Shown here: positions 15,097-21,947 of the stretch, piece by piece | Layout of the letters: every line of letters starts with the position of its first letter | How positions within the stretch are numbered: position 1 is the stretch's first letter | Source: Natronospira elongata | GTDB taxonomy: Bacteria > Pseudomonadota > Gammaproteobacteria > Natronospirales > Natronospiraceae | Direction of reading: 5' to 3' | Length of the DNA stretch: 21,947 bases | NCBI RefSeq assembly: GCF_034931365.1 | Contig: NZ_JAYGII010000032.1 | Span: forward strand, 1 to 21,947 | The notes under the pieces: generated by a model | Seen by the model: only the letters and a program-made list of their open reading frames with translations | The model's database searches: none | Told to the model about the DNA's origin: nothing | Position numbers and translations under genes: made by a program

Positions 15097-15570
15097 CTAC
15101 TCCGAACTTGCCTGAGACTGGCAATAGTTTTCCAGGCCCATCTTTTCGATCAGATCCAGCTCGGTCCCCAGGAAATCGTAATGTTTTTCTTCATCGGCAA
15201 TGAGATGGGTGAACAAGTCCCGGGTGGTGTAATCCTGGACCTTCTCACAATAGGCAGCGGCTTCCCGGTAGAGCTTGATCGCAGCTTCCTCGGCCTTCAA
15301 GTCATTACCAAGAATGCCTTTCACGTCCCGCCCGATCATGAGATCGTCGAGTTGTTGCATCTCAGGGTGCCCTTCCAGAAAGAGGATGCGCTTGATCAGG
15401 GTTTCAGCGTGATGCATCTCATCCTTGGCATGGGCAAAACCAATGCGATAAAGCCGTTCCAGGCCCCAGTCCTCGAGCAGATGGGCATGGAGAACATACT
15501 GGTTGATGGCCGTGAGCTCACTGCGAAGGGCACGGTTGAGAAATTCCAGCACGCCATCATCACCTTTCAT
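15097..15570 (-). CDS. bfr: Bacterioferritin
   Basis: The 157-residue protein forms the usual 24-subunit haem-containing iron store in the cytoplasm. All di-iron ferroxidase ligands align at E. coli numbering: Glu18, Glu51, His54, Glu94, Glu127 and His130; the haem ligand Met52 is also present. The N-terminus MKGDDGVLEFLN and the end ELDLIEKMGLENY are characteristic. GGAGGAGG precedes the ATG at a good spacing. It is divergent from the DUF5916 gene across 185 bases and upstream of the DUF305-LVIVD gene on the same strand. No Fur box or adjacent bacterioferritin-associated ferredoxin is recognisable. Length and residues are normal, so it should be functional. Confidence 0.96.
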   Translation of the reverse strand: MKGDDGVLEFLNRALRSELTAINQYVLHAHLLEDWGLERLYRIGFAHAKDEMHHAETLIKRILFLEGHPEMQQLDDLMIGRDVKGILGNDLKAEEAAIKLYREAAAYCEKVQDYTTRDLFTHLIADEEKHYDFLGTELDLIEKMGLENYCQSQASSE

Positions 15571-15755
15571 ATCAGCCTCCTCCGGGGCAGGGTGTTTGCA
15601 TCTCCACTGATGCTACTCCCTTTGGCCTCTCACCGCCAAGATGCCTCGTCGGCCCGGTCCGTCAGCGGGAGGGAACCCCGAGCACTTGCCTCGGTCACAG
15701 ACGGGGGGTAAGGTCCCCGCCCCCCGACTCCCATTTCATCGTTGCAGGAGGCCAC

Positions 15756-17993
15756 GTGTCCTCTCAGGCTGCCGCTTTGCCCGCCCTTGCCAGGCCCGCT
15801 AGGGCATTTTTTCTCCCGATCCTGGGATTTCTGGCCACCCTCGTGAGCCAGCCGGTCTTCGCTGAGCGGCCGCAGGTCCCTCACACCGATGAAACCATCA
15901 CCGTGGACGGGCATCTGGATGAGTCTGTCTGGGACCGGGCCCTGGTGATGGAACTGCCCTATGAAACCCGGCCCGGCGAGAACATATCGGCGCCCGTACG
16001 CACCGAGGCCCTGCTGATTTACAGTGACACCCACCTGTATGTGGGCTTCAGGGCCTATGATCCGGCACCGGAGCGCATTCGTGCCTACTATCGCGCTCGA
16101 GACGATATTTTCGGCAATGACCTGGTTTCACTGACACTGGACCCCTATGACGGGCAACGGCGGGGCTATCAATTTTTTGTCAATCCGCTCGGTGTTCAGT
16201 CCGACCTTTTTATCAACGAGCTGGCTGGCACCGAAGACAGTAGCTTTGAGTTTATCTGGGAATCCGCTGGACGTTTGACCGATTACGGCTATGAGGTGGA
16301 GATTGCCATCCCCTTCAGTAGCCTGCGTTTCCCCGCCAGTGAGGACATCATGACCTGGGGTCTGGACCTGGTCCGTTTCTATCCGCGCGACTACAGCCGT
16401 CGTTTTGCCCTAAGTCCATTGGAACGAGGGCAGGACTGTTACCTGTGTCAGGTGCAACGGGTTGACGGTTTTGCCGGCGTCAAAGCGGGCCGAAGTCTGG
16501 AGTTTACCCCCGAGGTCTCCCTTGGGCAGCGGGAGTTTCCACGTGCCGATGGCGAAGGCAGGGAGACGGAACGGGACAGCAATCTGGGTGCAACGGTGCA
16601 ATGGGCCCTGACCCCCAGTCTTACCCTGACCGGCACCGTCAACCCGGATTTCTCGCAAGTGGCGGCAGACCCTCTGGAGCTGGACATCAATCAGCCCTTC
16701 GGGGTACAGCGCCAGGAGCGCCGACCATTCTTTCAGGAATCCGCGGACCTGTTTCAGACACCCATGGAGTCGGTCCAGACCCGCAACCTGGTGGAGCCGT
16801 CTGACGGCATCAAGCTGGCCGGGCAACTGGGCGCCCAGGCCGTGGGTTTCTTTCATGTTCGGGACCGCCAACTGAACCTGATACGGCCGGGGCCGGAGTC
16901 GGCGGAATTCCTGAGGAAAGACCTGCCCAGCGAATCCACCGCCCTGCGCTTGCGGCGGGATGTGATGGAAAACGCAGGTCTCGGCATGTTGCTGACTCAT
17001 CGTTCCGCGGAGGATTACGAGAACTCTGTGCTGAGTGTAGATGGCCTGCTGCGGCCGAGTCGTTATGACACCGTGCGCTATCAGTGGTCCCGCAGCGAGA
17101 CCCGGGATCGATTGGAGCCCCAGTCGGCCTCTCCTCGAGAAGAGGGCGATGCCCGCTTTGTTCGCTATCAGCATGAGCGCAGGAACTGGTACCTGGGTGG
17201 CAGCCATGATCACCGCGAGCCAGGATTCCGCGCTGACCTGGGCTTCATGCCTCAGAGTGGCTTCGAACAGAACACCGCCTGGGCGGGCAGCCGTTGGTAT
17301 GGCAGCGGTGACGCCTTGCTGGACGAGGCGGATTTTCGTTTGGAGCATCGGCGCAGCGATACCAGCGCTGACGGGCAGCCGTTGCTGCGCCAGGACGAAG
17401 CCCAGCTTTCATTGCGAGGTCGCTGGCAATCCCGTCTCACCCTGTCAGCGTGGCAATACGAACAGTGGCATGCCGGTGAACGGTTCGATGGCAGCCGCCG
17501 ATTCGGGCGCGTCCAGGTCGAGCCGGTCCGGGGACTGCAGCTGTCTGCCGAGGCGGAAAGCGGCGACCAGATCGATTTTGTTGGCTTGCGCAGTGGCGAG
17601 TCCACTCGCTTCGCGCCCTCTCTCACCGCAGACATCGGTCGCCATCTGGAGGTGGACCTTCGCTACCAGCGAGAGTCTCTGGATCTGTCAGCGGGCCGCC
17701 TGTTTACCGCGACCACCAAGGAGCTGCGTGCCGCCTGGTTTCTCGGCCTGCGCAGTCATGTTCGTCTGATTTCCCAGTTGGTTGATATCGAGCGTAATAG
17801 TGATCTGTACCCCGATGGACAGGGTCGTGATCAATACAGCTGGGCCAACCAGGCTACATTCACTTGGCGCCTGGACCCGAGAACCGAGTTCATCGCCGGC
17901 TACTCTGACCTGCGAGGGGGCGAAAGCCGCAATGAAATGGAGCTTGAGGGCAGGCGGCTGTTTATAAAGATGAGCTACGCCTGGCAGATCTAG
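15756..17993 (+). CDS. DUF5916 outer-membrane protein with CBM9-like N-terminal domain
   Basis: The 745-residue protein has a signal peptide (about 1-36, cleavage after VFA). A family-9-carbohydrate-binding-like/DOMON-type sandwich covers about 42-220: ITVDGHLDESVWDRA at its start, YVGFRAYDPAPE, then DLVSLTLDPYDGQRRGYQFF. The rest is DUF5916: a long region of amphipathic beta strands with many Trp, Tyr and Arg, ending RRLFIKMSYAWQI, which fits an outer-membrane barrel. No catalytic motif is seen. Such proteins are common in Bacteroidetes and Xanthomonadales-like bacteria, and their function is unproven; ligand binding or uptake at the outer membrane is an inference. The start is GTG with AGGAGG just before it. 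The ORF ends in a hairpin shared with the convergent receptor gene. Confidence 0.88.
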   Translation: MSSQAAALPALARPARAFFLPILGFLATLVSQPVFAERPQVPHTDETITVDGHLDESVWDRALVMELPYETRPGENISAPVRTEALLIYSDTHLYVGFRAYDPAPERIRAYYRARDDIFGNDLVSLTLDPYDGQRRGYQFFVNPLGVQSDLFINELAGTEDSSFEFIWESAGRLTDYGYEVEIAIPFSSLRFPASEDIMTWGLDLVRFYPRDYSRRFALSPLERGQDCYLCQVQRVDGFAGVKAGRSLEFTPEVSLGQREFPRADGEGRETERDSNLGATVQWALTPSLTLTGTVNPDFSQVAADPLELDINQPFGVQRQERRPFFQESADLFQTPMESVQTRNLVEPSDGIKLAGQLGAQAVGFFHVRDRQLNLIRPGPESAEFLRKDLPSESTALRLRRDVMENAGLGMLLTHRSAEDYENSVLSVDGLLRPSRYDTVRYQWSRSETRDRLEPQSASPREEGDARFVRYQHERRNWYLGGSHDHREPGFRADLGFMPQSGFEQNTAWAGSRWYGSGDALLDEADFRLEHRRSDTSADGQPLLRQDEAQLSLRGRWQSRLTLSAWQYEQWHAGERFDGSRRFGRVQVEPVRGLQLSAEAESGDQIDFVGLRSGESTRFAPSLTADIGRHLEVDLRYQRESLDLSAGRLFTATTKELRAAWFLGLRSHVRLISQLVDIERNSDLYPDGQGRDQYSWANQATFTWRLDPRTEFIAGYSDLRGGESRNEMELEGRRLFIKMSYAWQI

Positions 17994-18027
17994 GGAAGCT
18001 CTGATCAATTTCGATCAGAGCTTCCCT
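17992..18027. terminator. Hairpin between DUF5916 gene and convergent receptor gene
   Basis: A perfect 15-base stem (17992-18006 with 18013-18027) closes a six-base loop and begins within the TAG stop of the DUF5916 gene. No U-tract follows on either strand, so it may act as a transcript-end stabiliser or a Rho-assisted terminator rather than a classic intrinsic one. Confidence 0.6.
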
Positions 18028-18081
18028 GAGGCCGGTTTAAGAACGTGCAGTAGATGCCACTGGAGTCGTTTTCCCCATCGC

Positions 18082-20328
18082 TCAGGCCTTGTCTGAATTT
18101 CGCATGGCCGTGACGGCTTCCTCGGAGACCGCTTCCGGGTTGCCCCCCTCGGAACTGGCCGCACCGATCTGCAGTTCAAGCTTTTGCTCCATCATATGTC
18201 CATCCTGGCTGGACAGGCTGACCGTCTTGCCGGCAATTTCTCGCCGAATCTTGTCCGCCAGGGCCTGGACATCCTCTGTCTTGCTTCCCGGGCAGACAAC
18301 GGCCAGTTGATCTCCTCGCCAATGGCCGGCTTCATCACCGGGGCGGCAAGCCTCCTTGAGGCGTTTTGCCGCGGCACTGAGCATCTGCTCGGCGGCTTGA
18401 GGGCCATGCTGCTCACGTACCGCGTCCAATTCTGGAAGGCGGAGGCAAACAAAGCCAAAGTCCAGTACATCATATTGTTTGCGGTGCTCGATTTCCCGAT
18501 GAAGGATCTTTTCCAGATAGCTGCGCTTGTAGAGGCCGGTACTGATCTCGGTGTCGGCCCTGGCTTCAAGTCGGCGTTGCAACAGTACGGCTTCCATGGA
18601 AGCCCCCAGGTGGTCGGCAAACAGGACGCCTGCTTCCCGTTCGTCTGACTGAAAGCCCGCACCTTTCCGAACCAGAATGAACATGCCTTCCAGCTGCCGC
18701 AGCCGATTGGTCATGGTGATCAGCAGGCCCTGATAGCCATTGCCCAGCTCAGGCATCTTCACTGGCAACTCACTGTCGATGCGCTTTCCACGCAGGAGTG
18801 TGAGGATACGTTTCTGAACGGCGGGTGGAATATCATGGAAATGCAGTTGAGTAATTGCGGTGGGCGCCTTGGGCACACGAGCGATAACCGCTAGGCCGGT
18901 GTCGGGGAGGGCCCGTGCCAGCAATGGCAAGGTCTGCCCAAGCAGGCTCTCGGGGTTGCGAATCCCGGGAGCCATCTGGTTAACCTCCACCAGGGTCTCG
19001 AACAACAAGGTCCGATGCTCCAGCCGTTGATTGCTCTTGGACAATTCGCCCAGTGCGTTATCCAGCTCCGCAGTCCTTTCCTTGACCCGCCTTTCCAGGT
19101 TGACCTTGGCTTCCCGTTCCACCCGGGCTTTTTCCCATTCCGTCACCCGCATGCGATGGGCCAGGGCAAAGGACAGCATCAACATTTGAATGACCGCACC
19201 AATCTGAACACCAAACTCGGTCACGAAGACATTGGGCAGTACGCCGATGGCACGCAGGCCGTACACGGCCGTCCCCACCAGGAAGATCGTCCAGGCCAGG
19301 AGGAAATAGCGTGCCTGGAGAAAGCCCGACCGCAAGGATATGGTGGCGATGGCAACCAGTGCGAAAGTATTGATTACCGAGAGCAATGCCGTGACCTGCA
19401 GGCCGCCCCGTGGACTGATCAGGCTCCCCCAGAGAACCGCGACACCAAAGGCCGCTATCAGGCCCAGTACCACATAGTTGGAGCGGGGCATGCGCTTGGG
19501 TAGCTGCAGGAATGAACGGGAGAACTGTGCCGCGGCAGCAAACGCCAGGGCCACCACCACCGACGTGGATATCTCCGCCCACTGGGTCGCGTTCGGCCAG
19601 AGGTGCTGGAACGCCAGACCGTTGAGTATCAGTTGGGAAAGCAGGTACAGGCCCACATAGGAGACGTAATAGAGATAGTTGAGGTCACGCAGGCCGAAGT
19701 AGAGCAACAGGTTATACAGCAAGAGTGCCAGAATGATTCCGTAAAACAGCCCGAGCCAAAGATTGGCTTGCTGAGCGGATTCATTGAAGGCGGCTTCCGG
19801 CCAGACGACCAGCGGCGTCTGCAAGGAACTGTTGCTGCTGATCCGGTAGAGCAGTTCGACTTCTTCGCCGGCCTCCAGATTCAGCGGGATGGTAACGTTG
19901 CGATGTGCCATGGGCCATTGATCGAAGGGCACACGTTGACCGGCCTCCCAACGTTCCACACTGCCGTCTTCCCGGTGGGCTTCCACCGTGACGTTGCCCA
20001 GTAGAGGGTGTTGTATCTCCAGCAGCCAGAGCCCGGTCCTTTGCTCGGGGGCCTGGACCGTCAGGTAGAGCCAGATGGCGGCGTCCGAGTAGCCAAAATG
20101 AGGAGAGGCCTCCTCGGAAAGCGTGAAATGCCCTTCTCTGGCCCGCTGCAGCTGCGCTTCAAAGGTCGCGGTGGCCTCCGCTTCGACTTCGAATTGCAGT
20201 CGGTTCTCGGTCGTGGTGCCTTGCTCTGTGGAGAGCTGCAAGGGCTGTCCGGCGGCGACCGGAGCGGACAGGGCAGAGGCTGCCATCAGGAAGCAAAGGG
20301 CCAACCCAGATCGAAACGGCGTCCACAT
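18082..20328 (-). CDS. 7TMR-DISM receptor with GAF-like and degenerate GGDEF domains
   Basis: The 748-residue sensor has a signal peptide (about 1-26) and a periplasmic 7TMR-DISMED2 beta domain (about 30-178; FGYSDAAIWLYLTVQ, GLWLLEIQHPLLGNV). A 7TMR-DISM block of seven helices follows (about 188-392; GLFYGIILALLLYNLLLYF, LNYLYYVSYVGLYLLSQL). Next come a coiled coil (about 395-440), a GAF-like region (about 440-585) and a C-terminal GGDEF fold (about 590-748). The catalytic loop reads RGDQL (671-675) instead of GGDEF, and the first metal-binding Asp motif is replaced by LRLPELDAV, so cyclase activity is unlikely. It may bind a nucleotide or signal by protein contact. GGGAGGAG precedes the ATG. 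It lies 196 bases downstream of the HD-GYP gene on the same strand. Confidence 0.9.
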   Translation of the reverse strand: MWTPFRSGLALCFLMAASALSAPVAAGQPLQLSTEQGTTTENRLQFEVEAEATATFEAQLQRAREGHFTLSEEASPHFGYSDAAIWLYLTVQAPEQRTGLWLLEIQHPLLGNVTVEAHREDGSVERWEAGQRVPFDQWPMAHRNVTIPLNLEAGEEVELLYRISSNSSLQTPLVVWPEAAFNESAQQANLWLGLFYGIILALLLYNLLLYFGLRDLNYLYYVSYVGLYLLSQLILNGLAFQHLWPNATQWAEISTSVVVALAFAAAAQFSRSFLQLPKRMPRSNYVVLGLIAAFGVAVLWGSLISPRGGLQVTALLSVINTFALVAIATISLRSGFLQARYFLLAWTIFLVGTAVYGLRAIGVLPNVFVTEFGVQIGAVIQMLMLSFALAHRMRVTEWEKARVEREAKVNLERRVKERTAELDNALGELSKSNQRLEHRTLLFETLVEVNQMAPGIRNPESLLGQTLPLLARALPDTGLAVIARVPKAPTAITQLHFHDIPPAVQKRILTLLRGKRIDSELPVKMPELGNGYQGLLITMTNRLRQLEGMFILVRKGAGFQSDEREAGVLFADHLGASMEAVLLQRRLEARADTEISTGLYKRSYLEKILHREIEHRKQYDVLDFGFVCLRLPELDAVREQHGPQAAEQMLSAAAKRLKEACRPGDEAGHWRGDQLAVVCPGSKTEDVQALADKIRREIAGKTVSLSSQDGHMMEQKLELQIGAASSEGGNPEAVSEEAVTAMRNSDKA

Positions 20329-20362
20329 AGACTCCTCCCAGTGTCGGGATCGTTCCCCCCGG

Positions 20363-20449
20363 CCGGGAGTCCCTGGTATCGGCGGTCTTCGGCGCCGACG
20401 CCTTCAGCCCGGTCTTGATACTGCGTTCCTCACGGGCATTTGCCTCGTG
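20363..20449 (-). other. Potentially structured 5' leader of the receptor gene
   Basis: In the 196-base spacer before the receptor ATG, minus-strand RNA could form a hairpin at 20431-20449 (CACG/CGTG outer, GGC/GCC inner). It could also form a GTATC/GATAC helix (20417-20421 with 20376-20380) enclosing TCGGCGCCGA. CCGGG at 20408-20412 could pair with CCCGG at 20363-20367, which would cross that helix as a pseudoknot. I match it to no known riboswitch. GC-rich sequence makes chance pairing common. Confidence 0.3.
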
Positions 20450-20524
20450 ACTGCCTATAACAATATGTCAAGAATGGCGGCTTTTCCACATGGATTGTCG
20501 TTATCGGGCGGTCATCGACCAAGC

Positions 20525-21799
20525 TCAGGAGGGCCGTTCAACCGCCTTTGCGTAGAGGCGGTCCACATAGATCTCCGTGGCGCGTGCCACGTCCACACCG
20601 AAGTCCTTTGGATTGACAACTCGCAGGATCTGCCATTGCTCGGGGTTGCGGTCGCTGCCAATCTTGTCCAGATCGAGCAATGGCTGAGTGCGGAATACCT
20701 GACCGTCACGGTGTTTCAGAAGCATGATCTCCGGTCGCAGCCGGGTACGGCGAGTGTGGCCCACTACCAGGGCGACAACACCATTGTTGAGCTGCACCAC
20801 GGTGCCGATGGGATAGATGCCAATGCAGCTCATGAAGGCCTGGACCAGTGAGGGCGGAAAATGAGAATCCGCCAGCTGTCGAATGATGTTCATCGAGCCG
20901 TGAGGAGATGCCGGCGTCTTGTAGGGCCGTTCGGTGGTCATGGCATCGTAGATGTCCGCCAGGGCAACGATCATGGCTTCCTCCGGCACTTGCTTACCGG
21001 ACAGCCCATCGGGGTAACCGCTGCCGTCTACCCTCTCATGGTGATAACGGATGATGTTGAGTACCGTCGAGGAGACTTCGTCACGCCTGGCGATCAGACG
21101 GCTACCCGATTCCGGATGCTCTCGCATTTCCCGTTCTTCTTCCGCGCTGAGTTTCTCCGGCTTGTCCAGCAATTCAGTGGGCAAGCGCATCAGGCCAATA
21201 TCGTGCAGCAGCGCGCCAATGCCGACATCAATCAGTTTTTGGCCTGTATAGCCCAGGTGATGGGCGAAGGCGAGGGCAACCACCGCCACATTGGTGCAGT
21301 GGGTTGCAGAGTGCTCATGCCGACGCTTGAGATTGTTCAGCCACATGGAGGCGTTGAGGTTCAGCTGCACCGAGCGCAGCAGGCCTTCCACCACATGCCC
21401 GGCTGCACCCGTGTTAACGGACTGATCGGCACGAACCTGTTTGAGCACATTGTCGAGAAAGCCAATCGCCTGACGACGGTACTGATAGACCTGCGGGATG
21501 GCCTGCCGGAGTTCGGGCTCCCGGGGCAGCAGTTCCTCGCCGGTTTTCGAGCCGGTGGCCACCCGGGGCTCCGTCTTGCCGCTGGGTTTGGGTTTGTTGC
21601 GCTCGAATCTGGGTCCGTCATAACCCAGTTCCGGGTCGATATAGACGTATCGACAGTGTTGTCGAAGCTGCCCGAGCTCGTCTTCATTCTCGATGCGGAA
21701 CCCCTGGAACAGGAAGGGCGAATTGGTCCAGGGACGATCAAGTTTCGCCACGTACATGCCAAGCTTCAGATCTTGCACGTCCACGGGTTTGGTGGGCAT
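20525..21799 (-). CDS. HD-GYP domain protein with N-terminal DUF3391 (putative c-di-GMP phosphodiesterase)
   Basis: The 424-residue protein begins with a DUF3391 domain (about 5-130; LKLGMYVAKLDRPWTNSPFLF, YVYIDPELG). The HD-GYP domain (about 140-345) has HD at 199-200 (LLHDIGLMRLP), HHERVDGSGYP (253-263) with the GYP triad, and ADIYDAMTTERPYK. These are the residues needed for hydrolysing cyclic-di-GMP to pGpG or GMP, so it should be active. The last 75 residues contain a further beta domain (GTVVQLNNGVVALVVG) usual for this architecture. The ATG is preceded by AGGAGG seven bases away. There is no membrane segment, so it is cytoplasmic. The degenerate GGDEF receptor follows on the same strand, which suggests linked signalling. 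Confidence 0.95.
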   Translation of the reverse strand: MPTKPVDVQDLKLGMYVAKLDRPWTNSPFLFQGFRIENEDELGQLRQHCRYVYIDPELGYDGPRFERNKPKPSGKTEPRVATGSKTGEELLPREPELRQAIPQVYQYRRQAIGFLDNVLKQVRADQSVNTGAAGHVVEGLLRSVQLNLNASMWLNNLKRRHEHSATHCTNVAVVALAFAHHLGYTGQKLIDVGIGALLHDIGLMRLPTELLDKPEKLSAEEEREMREHPESGSRLIARRDEVSSTVLNIIRYHHERVDGSGYPDGLSGKQVPEEAMIVALADIYDAMTTERPYKTPASPHGSMNIIRQLADSHFPPSLVQAFMSCIGIYPIGTVVQLNNGVVALVVGHTRRTRLRPEIMLLKHRDGQVFRTQPLLDLDKIGSDRNPEQWQILRVVNPKDFGVDVARATEIYVDRLYAKAVERPS

Positions 21800-21947
21800 G
21801 TCACGGCCTCCTGCCGGTCGGGAATCGCCTGGGAAAAATAAACCAATGATGTGGTTATGTGAGGCGTCACAGGCAGGAAGTTAACACCAGCTTATTCGCA
21901 AGTCGAACCTTCCGTGGCAGTTCCCTGTGCTTGGAACCGAATTCCCA

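Noticed and set aside
20340..20460. GEMM (c-di-GMP) or glycine riboswitch before the receptor gene
   Set aside because: GGCAAA, GGAACGCA and GCGCCGAAG fragments are present, but the order, spacing and receptor-loop motifs of either class do not line up.
1..21947. CRISPR arrays, IS elements, attachment sites, tRNA or rRNA genes, defence islands
   Set aside because: No regularly spaced repeats, transposase or integrase frames, tRNA-like cloverleaf sequences or recognisable defence proteins were seen in either strand.

Overview
The window is about 22 kb of GC-rich (by eye near 60%) chromosomal DNA with tightly packed genes, good Shine-Dalgarno sequences and acidic proteins. The gene set points to a free-living gammaproteobacterium: a LolD-like ABC ATPase, an HlyD-type adaptor, a haem-type bacterioferritin, an S10 peptidase, a DUF5916 outer-membrane protein, a 7TMR-DISM receptor and a DUF3391/HD-GYP protein. 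I would guess a halophilic or alkaliphilic Xanthomonadales/Ectothiorhodospiraceae-like lineage, but that placement is inference. I see no tRNA, rRNA, CRISPR array, IS element, phage gene or integrase.

Layout. 1-626: the 3' end of an unrecognised reading frame cut by the window edge. 699-1298 (-): an unknown membrane protein. 1455-4637 (+): a three-gene, overlapping export operon (HlyD-like adaptor, FtsX/LolC-like permease, LolD-like ATPase). 4638-5013: a gap without a gene. 5014-6525 (+): periplasmic S10 serine peptidase, ending at a long palindromic hairpin shared with the convergent lipoprotein alpha/beta hydrolase (6590-7642, -). 7804-8816 (+): a run of three small membrane proteins (unknown, zinc ribbon plus one membrane helix, DUF3817), converging on a small unknown cytoplasmic protein (8833-9225, -). 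9349-10299 (-) and 10415-11917 (+): a LysR regulator divergent from a Thermus-type isocitrate dehydrogenase whose cofactor residues look NAD-specific. 12155-12403 (+): a tiny secreted protein ending like an outer-membrane beta strand. 12533-15570 (-): a DUF305 plus LVIVD-propeller fusion downstream of bacterioferritin. 15756-17993 (+): DUF5916 outer-membrane protein. 18082-21799 (-): a cyclic-di-GMP-type pair, made of an HD-GYP protein with an intact active site and a 7TMR-DISM receptor whose GGDEF domain looks catalytically dead.

How parts work together. The adaptor/permease/ATPase operon is a self-contained inner-membrane exporter core that lacks its own outer-membrane channel here. The regulator/icd pair shares an AT-rich divergent control region and probably tunes entry into the oxidative TCA branch. 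Bacterioferritin and the DUF305-LVIVD protein may both handle metals, iron in the cytoplasm and probably copper or another metal in the periplasm, but only proximity and strand connect them. The most useful leads are the NAD signature in the Icd, the DUF305-LVIVD fusion with its His-rich linker, the degenerate GGDEF receptor with a potentially structured 5' leader, and the 82-residue outer-membrane-like protein.
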